This document shows, one piece after another, positions 9,257 through 20,059 of a stretch of DNA of 36,243 nucleotides. This stretch comes from Verrucomicrobiota bacterium (GTDB lineage Bacteria > Verrucomicrobiota > Verrucomicrobiia > Opitutales > Opitutaceae). The notes beneath the pieces are model-generated. The model was not told the origin of the DNA. It worked only from the letters and a program-made list of their open reading frames with translations, and ran no database searches. The DNA is taken from the NCBI GenBank assembly GCA_016871595.1, contig VHCY01000013.1:1-36243 (forward strand). Reading direction: 5' to 3'. Each line of letters opens with the position of its first letter. The stretch's first letter is position 1. Made by a program: the position numbers and the translations under genes.

Positions 9257-10168
9257 ATGCACCCGACCTCCCCGCTCACCCGTCGTGAAGTCCTCCGTTC
9301 GGCCGCCCTGGGCGTGCTGAGTCTCCCCTTGGCCGCCACCGCCCTCCGCGGGGCCGAGAAGAAGGAAAAGCAGGCTCCGGCCTTGCCGGCCTACCCGACC
9401 TTTCCCGGTGGCCGGGAGAACGGCCTGCGCCTCGGCATCGCCTCCTACTCCCTGCGCAACCTGCCCCTCGACGAGGCCATCGCGGTGGTGAAAGTGATGC
9501 GCATCTCAAACATTGCGCTCTTCCGGCTCCATTGCAACTGGGAGGCGGCGCCGGTCGAGGAGTGCCGGGGCGTGGGAGCCAAGCTGCAGGCGGCAGGGTT
9601 GACGCTGACGGGTTCCGGGGTGGTGAATCTCCCCGACGACGAGGCCAAGTGCCGGCGGGCCTTTGAGAATGTGAAGGCGGCTGGGATGGCGACGATGGTA
9701 TGCAAGCCAGACCTTGCGGCCCTGCCGTTGGTCGCCAAGCTGGCGAAGGAATTCGACCAGAAGTTGGCGATCCACAATCACGGGCCGGAGGACAAGGTGT
9801 ATCCGACCCCGGCGGTGGCGTTCGAGGCGGTGAAGGGCTTGGACTCCCGGGTGGGCCTCTGCATCGACGTCGGCCACACCGTGCGCGGCGGCGAGGACGC
9901 GGTCGCGGCCATCCGCAAGTACGCCTCGCGCGTGTACGACGTGCATCTGAAGGATTCCGTGGCCGTCCCGGGCGCGATGCGGGACATCCCGATCGAGGTT
10001 GGCGCGGGCCGGTTGGACATCCGGGGCACGCTCCGGGCGCTGCTGGACATCAAGTACGACGGGGTGGTCTCGTTCGAGTACGAGAAGGTGGCGGGCAACC
10101 CGGTGACGGGCCTGGCGGAGTCGATCGGCTATGTCCGCGGGGTGCTCGCGGCGTGGGCCGGCCGGTGA
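9257..10168 (+). CDS. Tat-exported TIM-barrel protein (sugar phosphate isomerase/epimerase-like)
   Basis: A 303-residue protein of the xylose isomerase-like TIM-barrel superfamily (AP endonuclease 2 fold). The N-terminus carries TRREVLRSAALGVLSLPLAATALRGAE, a twin-arginine signal ending near residue 30, which implies export. Barrel landmarks include LGIASYSLRNLPLDEAI, the metal-site-like LAIHNHGPEDKVYPT, VGLCIDVGHTVRGG, YDVHLKDS and the closing VVSFEYEK. These His, Asp and Glu residues match the divalent-metal site of the superfamily. Such exported isomerase-like proteins are numerous in Planctomycetes and Verrucomicrobia; the substrate is not known and could be a sugar or inositol derivative. 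The ATG at 9257 is preferred over the upstream in-frame start at 9230 because it puts the twin-arginine motif at residue 8. Confidence 0.85.
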   Translation: MHPTSPLTRREVLRSAALGVLSLPLAATALRGAEKKEKQAPALPAYPTFPGGRENGLRLGIASYSLRNLPLDEAIAVVKVMRISNIALFRLHCNWEAAPVEECRGVGAKLQAAGLTLTGSGVVNLPDDEAKCRRAFENVKAAGMATMVCKPDLAALPLVAKLAKEFDQKLAIHNHGPEDKVYPTPAVAFEAVKGLDSRVGLCIDVGHTVRGGEDAVAAIRKYASRVYDVHLKDSVAVPGAMRDIPIEVGAGRLDIRGTLRALLDIKYDGVVSFEYEKVAGNPVTGLAESIGYVRGVLAAWAGR

Positions 10169-10197
10169 GCCGCCGGCGCCGGTTCGTCGTGGGGTCG

Positions 10198-10226
10198 GCC
10201 CGCCGAAGGGCTTTTTCTCCGGCGGG
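10198..10226 (+). terminator. possible weak intrinsic terminator
   Basis: GCCC at 198-201 of this kilobase pairs with GGGC at 10208-10211 and is followed by five T residues. An alternative, larger 7-bp stem pairs CCCGCCG (10199-10205) with CGGCGGG (10220-10226). It lies 30 bases after the TIM-barrel gene. The T run supports termination; the short stem does not. Confidence 0.4.
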
Positions 10227-10322
10227 TTAGGCGCGCTAATAAGCTGGAGGGTGGGGGCGGGCGCCTTTACTTCACGGCGGCGCGCGTCGAGTTTGCGCGC
10301 GTCTCCCGCTTCCTCCCCCCGG

Positions 10323-10328
10323 TATTTT
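10323..10328 (+). promoter_or_regulatory. possible -10 element of the sdhCAB operon
   Basis: TATTTT lies 6 bases before the sdhC ATG in otherwise C-rich DNA. If it is the -10, transcription starts at or next to the ATG and the message is leaderless. No convincing -35 is seen at the right distance; the best TTGCGC at about 10296 is too far upstream. Confidence 0.3.
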
Positions 10329-10334
10329 TCCGCG

Positions 10335-11129
10335 ATGAACCTTGTTCGTCTCCTCTTCAGTTCCTCGATCGGCCGCAAGATCCTGATGGCCGTGACCGGG
10401 CTGGTGCTCGTCGGCTTCGTGGTCGGCCACCTGATCGGCAACCTGCAGATCTTCTCCCATCCGGACCAGATCAACGGGTACGCGCAGTACCTGCACTCGC
10501 TGGGGCCGGTGCTCTGGCTGGTGCGCATCGGCCTGCTGGGGTGCGTGGGCATCCACGTCTGGGCGGCGGTGGCGCTGTCCTTGGAGAACAAGGCGGCGCG
10601 GGGGCCGGAGACCTATGGCGTCTCGCGGTGGATCCAGGCGGCGGTGGCTTCCCGGTATATGAAGCACTCCGGCTTGGTGGTGCTGGCCTTCATCATCTAC
10701 CATCTGGCGCACTTCACCGCCGGAGCGGTGGCGGGGGCGGGTGAGTTCAAGGCGGCCGCTTCCTACACGATGAGCGGCGAGTTCCGCCTGCTGGGCTTCC
10801 CGGTGGTGGCGAAGGGTCAGGCGGTGCAGGACGTCTACAGTATGGTGTTCCTCGGCTTCCGCCAGCCGGCCGTGGCCGTGTTTTACATCATCGCGGTGGC
10901 GCTGCTGAGCCTCCACCTGCTGCACGGCGTGGACGCGATGTGCCAGACCCTCGGCCTGCGCAACCACCGCTGGGCGGCCGGGCTGCGGCGCTGCGTGGCG
11001 CTGTTCAGCCTCGCCTACCTGGCGGGCAACGTCGCCATCCCCGGCGCGATCCTCACCGGGATGCTCGCGCCGGCCGCGGGCACCGTCGCCGCGCAACGGA
11101 TCGCCGCCTCCCCCGCTCCCCAACGCTGA
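10335..11129 (+). CDS. sdhC: succinate dehydrogenase cytochrome b subunit (b558 type)
   Basis: A 264-residue integral membrane subunit that anchors SdhAB and passes electrons to the quinone pool. It has about five hydrophobic segments: the first at [20 protein letters not shown], the second at [23 protein letters not shown], the third at [17 protein letters not shown], the fourth at [19 protein letters not shown] and the fifth near the C-terminus. Several membrane His residues (in GHLIGN, GIHVW, KHSGL, YHLAHF, LHLLHG) are candidate ligands for two b haems, as in the single-subunit Bacillus/Wolinella type. The ATG at 10335 gives the family-typical [22 protein letters not shown]. sdhA follows by 10 bases, so the three genes form one operon. 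Confidence 0.95.
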   Translation: MNLVRLLFSSSIGRKILMAVTGLVLVGFVVGHLIGNLQIFSHPDQINGYAQYLHSLGPVLWLVRIGLLGCVGIHVWAAVALSLENKAARGPETYGVSRWIQAAVASRYMKHSGLVVLAFIIYHLAHFTAGAVAGAGEFKAAASYTMSGEFRLLGFPVVAKGQAVQDVYSMVFLGFRQPAVAVFYIIAVALLSLHLLHGVDAMCQTLGLRNHRWAAGLRRCVALFSLAYLAGNVAIPGAILTGMLAPAAGTVAAQRIAASPAPQR

Positions 11130-11139
11130 CTTTCCCGCC

Positions 11140-13062
11140 ATGGCCAACCTCGATTCCAGGATTCCCCCCGGCCCGCTGGCCGACAAGTGGCGCAAGCACA
11201 AGGCGGACATCAAGCTCGTCAATCCCGCCAACAAGCGGAAGTACGAGGTGATCGTCGTTGGGGCCGGCCTCGCCGGCTCCTCGGCCGCGTCCTCGCTGGC
11301 CGATATGGGCTACAGGGTGAAATCCATCGTGTTTCACGACAGCCCGCGGCGCGCGCACTCGATCGCGGCCCAGGGCGGCATCAATGCCGCGAAGAATTAC
11401 CAGAACGACGGCGACAGCGTCCACCGGCTGTTCTATGACACGATCAAGGGGGGCGACTATCGCGCCCGGGAGGCCAACGTGCACCGTTTGGCCGAGGTCT
11501 CGGTCAACATCATTGACCAATGCGTGGCGCAGGGCGTGCCCTTCGCCCGCGAATACGGCGGCCTGCTGGCCAACCGCTCCTTCGGTGGCGCCCAAGTGTC
11601 GCGGACCTTCTACGCCCGGGGCCAGACCGGCCAGCAATTGCTGCTGGGCGCCTACTCCGCGCTGTCGCGCACGGTCGGCCAGGGCCTGGTCGAGCTGATC
11701 ACCCAGCACGAGATGGTCGATCTGGTGGTCGTGGACGGCCACGCCAAGGGCGTCATCACGCGCGACCTGGTGACCGGCCAGTTGCACCGGCACGCGGCGG
11801 ACGCGGTCATTTTGGCCACGGGCGGCTACGGCAACGTGTTCAATCTCTCGACCTACGCGCGGGGCTCGAACACCACCGCGATCTGGCGGGCCTACAAGCG
11901 GGGCGCCTGCTTCGGCAATCCGTGCTACACGCAGATCCATCCGACCTGCATCCCGGTGTCGGGCGATTACCAGTCGAAGCTGACGCTGATGTCGGAGTCG
12001 CTGCGCAATGACGGGCGGATCTGGGTGCCGAAGCGCAAGGAGGATTGCGGCAAGGATCCGAACACGATCCCGGACGAGGATCGCGACTACTTCCTGGAGC
12101 GGATTTATCCGAGCTTCGGTAATCTGGCGCCGCGCGACGTCTCGTCGCGGGCGGCAAAGCGGATGTGCGACGAGGGGCGGGGCGTCGGCGAGACGGGCCT
12201 CGGGGTGTACCTGGACTTCTCCCACGCGATCAAGCGGCTGGGCGAGGCGGGGGTGCGCGAGCGCTACGGCAACCTGTTCGACATCTACCACGAGATCACC
12301 AACGAGAACGCCTACCGGACGCCGATGCGGATCTATCCCGCCGTCCATTACACGATGGGCGGCCTCTGGGTGGACTATAACCTGATGTCCAATGTGCCGG
12401 GGTTGTTCGTGCTGGGGGAGGCCAACTTCTCCGATCACGGGGCGAACCGGCTGGGCGCCTCGGCCCTGATGCAGGGTCTGGCGGACGGCTATTTCGTCAT
12501 TCCGTACACCATCGGCGATTACTTGGCGGGCCAGAAGCCCGGGTCGCGGCCGTCCACCGACGCCCCCGCCTTCCGGCAGGCCGAGGAGAACGTCGCGTCC
12601 CAGGTGGCGCGTCTGCTGGGCGCCAAGGGGCGCGAGCCGGTCAACCATTACCACCGCCGGCTGGGCCAGCTGATGTGGACGCATTGCGGGATGGCGCGGA
12701 CCCGCGCGGGCCTCGAGCAGGCGATCCAGGAGATCGGCGCCCTGCGGGAGGAGTTCTGGCGCAACGTGAGCGTGCCGGGCTCGGCCGGGTCGTTGAACCA
12801 GGCGCTGGAGCGTGCCGGCCGGGTGGCCGACTTCATCGAGCTGGGCGAACTGATGTGCCGGGACGCCCTGACGCGCGAGGAGAGCTGCGGCGGGCACTTC
12901 CGCGAGGAGCACCAGTATCCGGATGGCGAGTGCAAGCGGGACGATACCAACTTCGCGCACGTCGCGGCGTGGGAGTTCCAGGGCGAGGGCAAGGTCCCGC
13001 TCCGCAACGTCGAGCCCCTCCACTACGAGGCCGTGAAGATGAGCGTCCGTTCCTACAAGTGA
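11140..13062 (+). CDS. sdhA: succinate dehydrogenase/fumarate reductase flavoprotein subunit
   Basis: The 640-residue catalytic subunit that oxidises succinate to fumarate. The FAD-binding loop [21 protein letters not shown] is near residue 37, and the covalent flavin site is the His of [17 protein letters not shown] near residue 75. The active-site region PTCIPVSG and the [13 protein letters not shown] and [25 protein letters not shown] motifs are complete. The long form with the N-terminal [14 protein letters not shown] extension matches the b558-linked SdhA/FrdA of the Bacteroidetes/Verrucomicrobia type. Direction of catalysis cannot be fixed from sequence; presence of a full aerobic-type TCA context (mdh) favours succinate oxidation. 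Confidence 0.96.
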   Translation: MANLDSRIPPGPLADKWRKHKADIKLVNPANKRKYEVIVVGAGLAGSSAASSLADMGYRVKSIVFHDSPRRAHSIAAQGGINAAKNYQNDGDSVHRLFYDTIKGGDYRAREANVHRLAEVSVNIIDQCVAQGVPFAREYGGLLANRSFGGAQVSRTFYARGQTGQQLLLGAYSALSRTVGQGLVELITQHEMVDLVVVDGHAKGVITRDLVTGQLHRHAADAVILATGGYGNVFNLSTYARGSNTTAIWRAYKRGACFGNPCYTQIHPTCIPVSGDYQSKLTLMSESLRNDGRIWVPKRKEDCGKDPNTIPDEDRDYFLERIYPSFGNLAPRDVSSRAAKRMCDEGRGVGETGLGVYLDFSHAIKRLGEAGVRERYGNLFDIYHEITNENAYRTPMRIYPAVHYTMGGLWVDYNLMSNVPGLFVLGEANFSDHGANRLGASALMQGLADGYFVIPYTIGDYLAGQKPGSRPSTDAPAFRQAEENVASQVARLLGAKGREPVNHYHRRLGQLMWTHCGMARTRAGLEQAIQEIGALREEFWRNVSVPGSAGSLNQALERAGRVADFIELGELMCRDALTREESCGGHFREEHQYPDGECKRDDTNFAHVAAWEFQGEGKVPLRNVEPLHYEAVKMSVRSYK

Positions 13063-13087
13063 GGGTGGTGGAAGTCCGCGCCGCCTG

Positions 13088-13115
13088 AATCGTCAATCGT
13101 CAATCTTCAATCGTC
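13088..13115 (+). repeat. four tandem AATCGTC heptamers between sdhA and sdhB
   Basis: Copies at 13088-13094, 13095-13101 and 13109-13115 are identical; the one at 13102-13108 reads AATCTTC. The block is AT-richer than its surroundings and ends 8 bases before the sdhB ATG, where a Shine-Dalgarno would lie, and none is seen there. It could affect sdhB translation or be a slippage-prone repeat. Confidence 0.85.
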
Positions 13116-13123
13116 CTTTCCCC

Positions 13124-13933
13124 ATGGTTGCTTCCACCAGCTCCAAGCTCATCTCGGTCACCCTGCGCGTCTGGCGGCAGGAGGGCCCCGCCGCCGAGGG
13201 GCGGTTCGTGGAGTACAAGGCCGCGAACCTGAACCCCAATATGTCCCTGCTGGAGATGCTCGACGTCGTGAACGACGACCTGGAGCGCCGCGGGGAGGAT
13301 CCGATCGCGTTTGCGCACGACTGCCGCGAGGGCATCTGCGGGACCTGCTCGCTGATGATCGATGGGAAGCCGCACGGCCCCCATCGGGGCGTGGCCAGCT
13401 GCCAGACCTATATGCGGAGCTTCGAGGACGGCGCCGTGATCACGCTGGAGCCGTTCCGCGCGAGGCCGTTCCCCGTCCAGAAGGACCTGATCTGCGACCG
13501 TTCGGCCTTTGACCGCATCCAGCAGGCGGGCGGGTTCATCACGGCGCGCGCGGGTTCCGCCTGCGACGCGAACGCGATCCCGGTGCCGAAGGGGGCGGCC
13601 GACCTGGCGATGGACGCCGCCCAGTGCATTGGCTGCGGCGCCTGCGTGGCGGCCTGCAAGAATTCCAGCGCGATGCTGTTTGTGGCCGCCAAGGTCAGCC
13701 ACCTGGGGCTGCTGCCGCAGGGTCAGGCGGAGCGCGACCGCCGCGTGCTGGGGATGGTGAGCACGATGGACGAGGCGGGCTTCGGCAACTGCAGCAACCA
13801 GTACGAGTGCAGCGCGGCCTGCCCGAAGCTCATCTCGCACGACTTCATCGCGCGGATGAACCGGGATTATCTGGCGGCATCGGTCCGTTCGGTCTTCCAG
13901 GCCGAGTCCCAGGCGGCCGGCGGCGGCGCCTGA
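13124..13933 (+). CDS. sdhB: succinate dehydrogenase/fumarate reductase iron-sulfur subunit
   Basis: The 269-residue iron-sulfur subunit that carries electrons from the SdhA flavin to the SdhC haems. The N-terminal ferredoxin-like domain has the 2Fe-2S motif [15 protein letters not shown] plus a fourth Cys in VASCQ. The C-terminal domain has the 4Fe-4S motif [13 protein letters not shown] and a further Cys set in [13 protein letters not shown] that supplies the remaining 4Fe-4S/3Fe-4S ligands. The ATG at 13124 follows a heptamer repeat and has no visible Shine-Dalgarno. It is the last gene of sdhCAB; the convergent hydrolase gene ends 19 bases away and no clear terminator is seen between them. 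Confidence 0.95.
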   Translation: MVASTSSKLISVTLRVWRQEGPAAEGRFVEYKAANLNPNMSLLEMLDVVNDDLERRGEDPIAFAHDCREGICGTCSLMIDGKPHGPHRGVASCQTYMRSFEDGAVITLEPFRARPFPVQKDLICDRSAFDRIQQAGGFITARAGSACDANAIPVPKGAADLAMDAAQCIGCGACVAACKNSSAMLFVAAKVSHLGLLPQGQAERDRRVLGMVSTMDEAGFGNCSNQYECSAACPKLISHDFIARMNRDYLAASVRSVFQAESQAAGGGA

Positions 13934-13951
13934 GTTCGTTCAGGGCGGGCT

Positions 13952-15094
13952 TCAGCCGGCCGTCACCCGGTCGAGGAACCAGTCCACCGCGAAGGTGCTG
14001 AGCTGGCCGCCGGGGCCGTGCAGGGAGAAGTCGAAGGCGTGCGTGGCCCACGGGAGGGCGACGTAGCAGCGCGGGACGCCGGCGGTGCCGAGGCGTTCGT
14101 CGAGGCGGCCGCTGTGCAGGTGCCAGGTGATGCTGTCGTTGCGGCCGTGGAGGAGGAGCGTGGCGGGGCAGTGCGGATGGACGTGAAACAGGGCGCTGGC
14201 GGACTCGTAATTGGCCCGGGCGGTTTCGGGGGTGCCGCCGAGGAATTGGCGCATCAGCGAGGGTGACCGGAGCATATCCTCCTCGTGGGTGCTCTGGTAG
14301 CCGAAGATCAGGTCGGAGGGGGCGTAAAAGGCGACCACCCCGCGAATGGCTGGGTCGTTGGCGGTGTAGGCCACGGTCTGGGCGATCTGGCCGCCGGCGG
14401 AGCGGCCGAGCAGGACGAGGCGGGTGGCGTCGATTCCAAGTTCCCCGGCCTTGTCCTTGAGGAAGGCGAGGGCGGCGAGGGTGTCCTCGCGTTGGGCGGG
14501 CCAGATGGACCCGGGGGCGAGGCGGTAGGAGATGGCCGCGACCGCGTAGCCGCGGCGGGCGAGGTGATGGTTCAGTTCGGGGAGGTGGCGCCGGTCCCCG
14601 CCGTCCCAGCCGCCGCCGTGGATGACCACGACGCAGGGGGCCGGGCCTTGGCCGTTGCGGCCTTGGGCGGGGTAGAAATCGAGGGGGAGGCCGGGCCCGA
14701 AGGTGTATTCCCGCGGGACGACCGGGGCGGGGCCGCGTCCGAGGTAGAGCCGGGAGACGGAGAAGGGGGGCTCGGGGAGGGGGCGGGGGCCAAAGCGTTC
14801 CCGCAGGGCCTGGGGCAGGGAGGAGGCGAGGCGCCGGGCCTCCAGGGCGGGTTTGAGGAGCAGCCCGACCGCCCCGAGGGCGAAGGCGGTGGTCGCGGCG
14901 GGGGTGGCCCCCGGGGGGCTGGCGGAGGCCCAGGCGGTGCCGGCGATCAGGGCGGCGAGGGGGGCGAGCCAGTGTCCGAATTCCCCCGCGAGGACCGCGA
15001 GTTTCCATGGGGACCATGGGGGCGCGGGGCGCACGGTGAGGAGGCCCAGCGCGAAGAGCGCGAGCGCCAAGGGGAGAAGCATCCCGGCCAGCAT
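13952..15094 (-). CDS. membrane-anchored alpha/beta hydrolase (esterase/lipase-like)
   Basis: A protein of about 380 residues with an N-terminal membrane region and a C-terminal alpha/beta hydrolase of the BD-FAE/hormone-sensitive-lipase-like group. Hydrophobic segments at residues 1-22, about 35-55 and 65-85 suggest two or three membrane passes. The hydrolase domain has the oxyanion-hole motif VVIHGGGWDGGD, the nucleophile elbow GRSAGG, an Asp in LLHGRNDSIT and a His in PWATHAFDF, so the catalytic triad is complete. The open frame runs to a TTG at 15130, but the ATG at 15094 (MLAGMLLPLALALFALG) starts directly at the first membrane segment and is preferred. The substrate is unknown; a carbohydrate or small carboxylic ester is plausible. 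It is divergent from the RsuA gene. Confidence 0.87.
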   Translation of the reverse strand: MLAGMLLPLALALFALGLLTVRPAPPWSPWKLAVLAGEFGHWLAPLAALIAGTAWASASPPGATPAATTAFALGAVGLLLKPALEARRLASSLPQALRERFGPRPLPEPPFSVSRLYLGRGPAPVVPREYTFGPGLPLDFYPAQGRNGQGPAPCVVVIHGGGWDGGDRRHLPELNHHLARRGYAVAAISYRLAPGSIWPAQREDTLAALAFLKDKAGELGIDATRLVLLGRSAGGQIAQTVAYTANDPAIRGVVAFYAPSDLIFGYQSTHEEDMLRSPSLMRQFLGGTPETARANYESASALFHVHPHCPATLLLHGRNDSITWHLHSGRLDERLGTAGVPRCYVALPWATHAFDFSLHGPGGQLSTFAVDWFLDRVTAG

Positions 15095-15144
15095 AATTTT
15101 CGGTCGCCAGCGCCCCGCGCGCGGCCGCAAGAAGAAGGTGCACG

Positions 15145-15840
15145 ATGCGCCGCCTGGATCAAACTCTCGCCAACCTTGGTTATTGTTCCCGGCGCGAGGC
15201 CCGGGACTGGTTGCGGGCGGGGCGGGTGCGGGTGGCGGGAGAGATCGCGGATGACCCCGGTCAGCGGGTGGCGGCGGCCGCGGTGACGGTCGACGGCGAG
15301 CCGCTCGATCACCCGGAGGGCCTGCTGCTGCTGTTCCATAAGCCGGCCGGCCTCGTGTGCTCCCACGAGGCGCGGGAGGGGCCTTCCGTCTACGATGCCC
15401 TTCCCGAACGCTGGCGCCGCCGGAACCCGGCGGTGACGAGTATCGGGCGCTTGGACAAGGAGACGACCGGCCTGTTGCTGCTGACCGATCTGCCCGACTT
15501 GGTGCACCGGCTGACTTCCCCCAAGCACAAGGTGCCCAAGGTGTACCGGGCGATGCTGGACAGCCCCGTACCCGGGGAGGCGGCGGAGCGGTTTGCGGCG
15601 GGGACGTTGGTGTTGCCGGGCGAGGAGAGCCCTTGCGCCCCGGCGGTGCTGGAGGTGTTGGGACCCCGCGAGACGCGGCTCACGCTCACGGAGGGGCGTT
15701 ACCACCAGGTGCGGCGGATGTTCGCCGACTTGGGGGCCACCGTGGTGGCCTTGCACCGGGAATCCTTCGGTTCCCTGACCTTGGCGGGGGTGGAGCCGGG
15801 GGCGTGGCGGGTTTTGCCGCCGGGGACCTTTTCCGCCTAA
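15145..15840 (+). CDS. rsuA: RsuA-type pseudouridine synthase
   Basis: A 231-residue pseudouridine synthase with an N-terminal S4 RNA-binding domain (MRRLDQTLANLGYCSRREARDWLRAGRVRV). The catalytic Asp is in SIGRLDKETTGLLLLTD, and the C-terminal GRYHQVRRMFADLGATVVALHR motif is complete. Size and the RLDKETTG form fit RsuA, which makes pseudouridine 516 of 16S rRNA; RluB/RluE-type 23S activity cannot be fully excluded. The stop overlaps the convergent pfkB-family stop by 3 bases, leaving no space for a terminator between them. Confidence 0.88.
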   Translation: MRRLDQTLANLGYCSRREARDWLRAGRVRVAGEIADDPGQRVAAAAVTVDGEPLDHPEGLLLLFHKPAGLVCSHEAREGPSVYDALPERWRRRNPAVTSIGRLDKETTGLLLLTDLPDLVHRLTSPKHKVPKVYRAMLDSPVPGEAAERFAAGTLVLPGEESPCAPAVLEVLGPRETRLTLTEGRYHQVRRMFADLGATVVALHRESFGSLTLAGVEPGAWRVLPPGTFSA

Positions 15841-16838
15841 GCCGGCGCGAGGGCGTGGGCGCGGCGGGAGACTTCCGGCCAGTGTTCCTCGGGGATGATG
15901 GGGCCGAGGTGGCCGACCGTTTCGCCGCCCATCAGCGAGGCGAGTTCCCCGCAGGCCGGTAGCGGCCAGCCGCGGAGGAAGCCCGCGAGGAAGCCGGAGG
16001 CCCAGGCGTCGCCGGCGCCGTTGGTATCGAGTACCTTGGGCACCTGCAGCGGGTGGACGCGGTGCACGTGACGGCCGCGAGCCAGCCAGGCGCCGTCTTT
16101 GCCGACCTTGACCGCCGCGAGCACCCCGTGATCGGCCAAGCGGCGGGCGAGCGTCTCGTAGGGGGAGGTCTGGTCCTGGAACAGGGCGCGGATCTCGTCC
16201 TCGTTGGCGAAGACCACGTCGATCCCGTGGCGGAACTGGCGGAAGAGCCAGTCGCGGGCGGCGTGGACGACCTCGAAGGAGGAGAGGTCGAGGCTGGTGG
16301 TGCAACCGGCGGCGCGGGCGGAGGCCAGCACGGCGTCGGCGAGGGCCTGGTTGAAGACCAGATAGCCCTCGATGTGGGCGTGGCGACAGCCGGCGAAGTC
16401 GCTGGCCGAGACCTCGGCGGGGGCGAGGGTCATCGCGGCCCCGAGGAAGGTGCGCATCGTGCGCTGGGCGTCGGGGGTGACGAGGGCGAGGCAGCGGGCG
16501 TTGGGGTGGGCGCCGCGCTTGAAGCGGCTGGTGTCCACGCCGGCGGCGGCGAAGCGCCCGTGGTAGGCGTCGCCCAGCTCATCGTGGCCGAGTTTGCCGA
16601 GGAAGGTCGCGCGCAGGCCGAGGCGGGCGGCGTTGAAGGTCGCGTTGGCCGCGGAGCCGCCGGTCGTCCGCGCGGGCGGCTGGCCAAGGAGGCCGACGAT
16701 GCGGCCCATTTCCTGATCATCAACCAGCACCATCCCGCCCTTCTTGCCCGCGACGTGGCGGTGAAGAAAGTCGTCGGGGACCTGCGCGAGCAGGTCCATG
16801 ATGGGGGAGCCGACGCCGATGAGATCGAAGGAGGACAT
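15837..16838 (-). CDS. PfkB-family carbohydrate/nucleoside kinase (adenosine kinase-like)
   Basis: A 333-residue kinase of the ribokinase/PfkB family. The N-terminal signature is GGSAANATFNAARLG near residue 60, and the C-terminal signature with the catalytic Asp is DTNGAGDAWASGFLAGF near residue 275. The form GVGSPIMDLLAQV at the start and the spacing between signatures resemble the adenosine kinase-like subgroup, but bacterial members also phosphorylate ribose, fructose and other sugars, so no symbol is given. It follows the small protein gene at 16849 by 10 bases on the same strand, so the two are probably co-transcribed. Confidence 0.88.
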   Translation of the reverse strand: MSSFDLIGVGSPIMDLLAQVPDDFLHRHVAGKKGGMVLVDDQEMGRIVGLLGQPPARTTGGSAANATFNAARLGLRATFLGKLGHDELGDAYHGRFAAAGVDTSRFKRGAHPNARCLALVTPDAQRTMRTFLGAAMTLAPAEVSASDFAGCRHAHIEGYLVFNQALADAVLASARAAGCTTSLDLSSFEVVHAARDWLFRQFRHGIDVVFANEDEIRALFQDQTSPYETLARRLADHGVLAAVKVGKDGAWLARGRHVHRVHPLQVPKVLDTNGAGDAWASGFLAGFLRGWPLPACGELASLMGGETVGHLGPIIPEEHWPEVSRRAHALAPA

Positions 16839-16848
16839 AGGAAAGGCG

Positions 16849-17232
16849 TCAGCCGGTGACGGTCAGGCTGGTGGCGAGGAGGGGTTCATCGTCCACCTCG
16901 ACCAGCAGGGAGTATTCACCGGGATCAGGGAAGGACAGGTGGCGGATCTCGTTGATGAGGTTGATCCGGTGGAGGGGGCTCTGGGACTCGAAGTCGCGTT
17001 CTAGGAGCGGATCCAGCCGGGTCGCCTCGAGGCCCATCGAGATGCGCAAGTGGTGGGGTCCGGGGGCGCAGTCGGTGAGGGTGAGAAACCACACCATATA
17101 GGGGTGGGTGACCGGAAATTGTCGCGCCTGGATGTTGGAGAAGATCCCCAGGATCGTGTGTTTGCCCGAGCCGGGGTCGATGTGGACCGCGTCACAGGTG
17201 AGCCACGCGAGGAGCTGGGGTTTGGACTGCAC
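16849..17232 (-). CDS. small conserved protein, DUF6941-like
   Basis: A 127-residue soluble protein read from a GTG at 17232. The layout LLAWLTCDAVHIDPGSGKHTILGIFSNIQARQFPVTHPYMVWFLTLTDC and the closing FPDPGEYSLLVEVDDEPLLATSLTV resembles the beta-sandwich DUF6941 family, in which an early 'CD.v..d..gK.tl.GIf' segment is typical. The assignment is from memory and moderate. No enzyme motif is seen. It is the first gene of a unit with the PfkB kinase 10 bases downstream. It is divergent from the small membrane protein at 17268, from which only 35 bases separate it. Confidence 0.7.
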   Translation of the reverse strand: MQSKPQLLAWLTCDAVHIDPGSGKHTILGIFSNIQARQFPVTHPYMVWFLTLTDCAPGPHHLRISMGLEATRLDPLLERDFESQSPLHRINLINEIRHLSFPDPGEYSLLVEVDDEPLLATSLTVTG

Positions 17233-17267
17233 CGGCCAAGGAGGCCCGCGGGGCGGCGGCGTCGCAA

Positions 17268-19206
<1,939 letters not shown>

Positions 19207-19210
19207 CCCC

Positions 19211-20005
19211 GTGCGCTTCGATCCCGCCCGCCTGCTGCTCATCGCCGGGCCCTGCGCGCTCGAGGGCGATGCGGTCTGCCGTCCGGTGGCCGCCGCCTTG
19301 GCCGCGCTGGGGGCCGCGCATCCGGAGCTGCAACTCGTCTTCAAGGGCTCCTTCGACAAAGCCAACCGCACCTCCCTCGCTGGCGCCCGCGGGCCCGGGC
19401 TCGCCGAGGGTTTGGCGCAGCTGGCTGCCGTCCGCCGCGAGTTCGGCCTGCCGGTCCTCACCGATGTGCACGACGCGGCCCAGGTGGCGCCCGTGGCCGA
19501 GGTCTGTGACGTGCTGCAGATTCCTGCGTTCCTGTGCCGGCAGACCGACCTGCTCCTCGCGGCGGCCGCGACCGGGCGCACGGTGAACGTCAAGAAAGGC
19601 CAGTTCCTCGCCCCGGAGGATATGGCGCACGTGACCGCCAAGCTGCGCGGTGGCGGGGCCAGCGAGGTCTGGCAGACCGAGCGGGGCACGACCTTTGGGT
19701 ACCATAACCTGGTGGTGGATATGCGGGCCTTCCCGCAGCTCGCGCGCCACGGGCGGCCGGTGATCTTCGATGCGACCCACGCGGTCCAGTTGCCCGGCGC
19801 CGGGGGTGGCCGCAGCAGCGGGCAGCGCGAATTCGTGCCGCCCCTGGCCCGCGCCGCCCTGGCGGCTGGCGCCGACGGGCTGTTCATCGAGACGCATCCC
19901 GATCCCGACCGCGCCCTCAGCGATGGACCCAATATGGTGCCGCTCGCGGAGTTGCCCGCGGTTATAGCCCGCGGTTTGGCCGTCTGGCGCGCGGTCCGCG
20001 GCTGA
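19211..20005 (+). CDS. kdsA: 3-deoxy-8-phosphooctulonate (Kdo-8-P) synthase, metal-dependent type
   Basis: A 264-residue Kdo-8-phosphate synthase, condensing arabinose 5-phosphate with phosphoenolpyruvate for the lipopolysaccharide inner core. Motifs are [11 protein letters not shown] at the N-terminus, [75 protein letters not shown]. Cys15 in AGPC, the His of ATHAV, the Glu of IETHP and the Asp of SDGPN correspond to the four metal ligands of the class II, metal-dependent enzymes such as that of Aquifex; class I enzymes have Asn in place of the Cys. The start is GTG at 19211, 4 bases after the pyrG stop. Confidence 0.96.
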   Translation: MRFDPARLLLIAGPCALEGDAVCRPVAAALAALGAAHPELQLVFKGSFDKANRTSLAGARGPGLAEGLAQLAAVRREFGLPVLTDVHDAAQVAPVAEVCDVLQIPAFLCRQTDLLLAAAATGRTVNVKKGQFLAPEDMAHVTAKLRGGGASEVWQTERGTTFGYHNLVVDMRAFPQLARHGRPVIFDATHAVQLPGAGGGRSSGQREFVPPLARAALAAGADGLFIETHPDPDRALSDGPNMVPLAELPAVIARGLAVWRAVRG

Positions 20006-20015
20006 GCCGCGCCGC

Positions 20016-20043
20016 TTGACCCTCCGCGGGCCGGTTCCACACT
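20016..20043 (+). promoter_or_regulatory. possible promoter of the lipoyl protein-fabH pair
   Basis: TTGACC at 20016-20021 and CACACT at 20038-20043 are separated by 16 bp. The ATG is at 20060, so the leader would be about 10 bases. The -35 is good and the -10 modest. It suggests that the lipoyl protein is transcribed separately from pyrG-kdsA. Confidence 0.4.
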
Positions 20044-20059
20044 CCGCGGCAAAACCCTG

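Noticed and set aside
11053-13023. A 656-codon minus-strand open frame opposite sdhA
   Set aside because: Antisense shadow of a complete SdhA; no recognisable domain in the translation.
13088-13115. Heptamer array as a CRISPR-like or phage repeat
   Set aside because: Unit length 7 with no spacers; only four copies.
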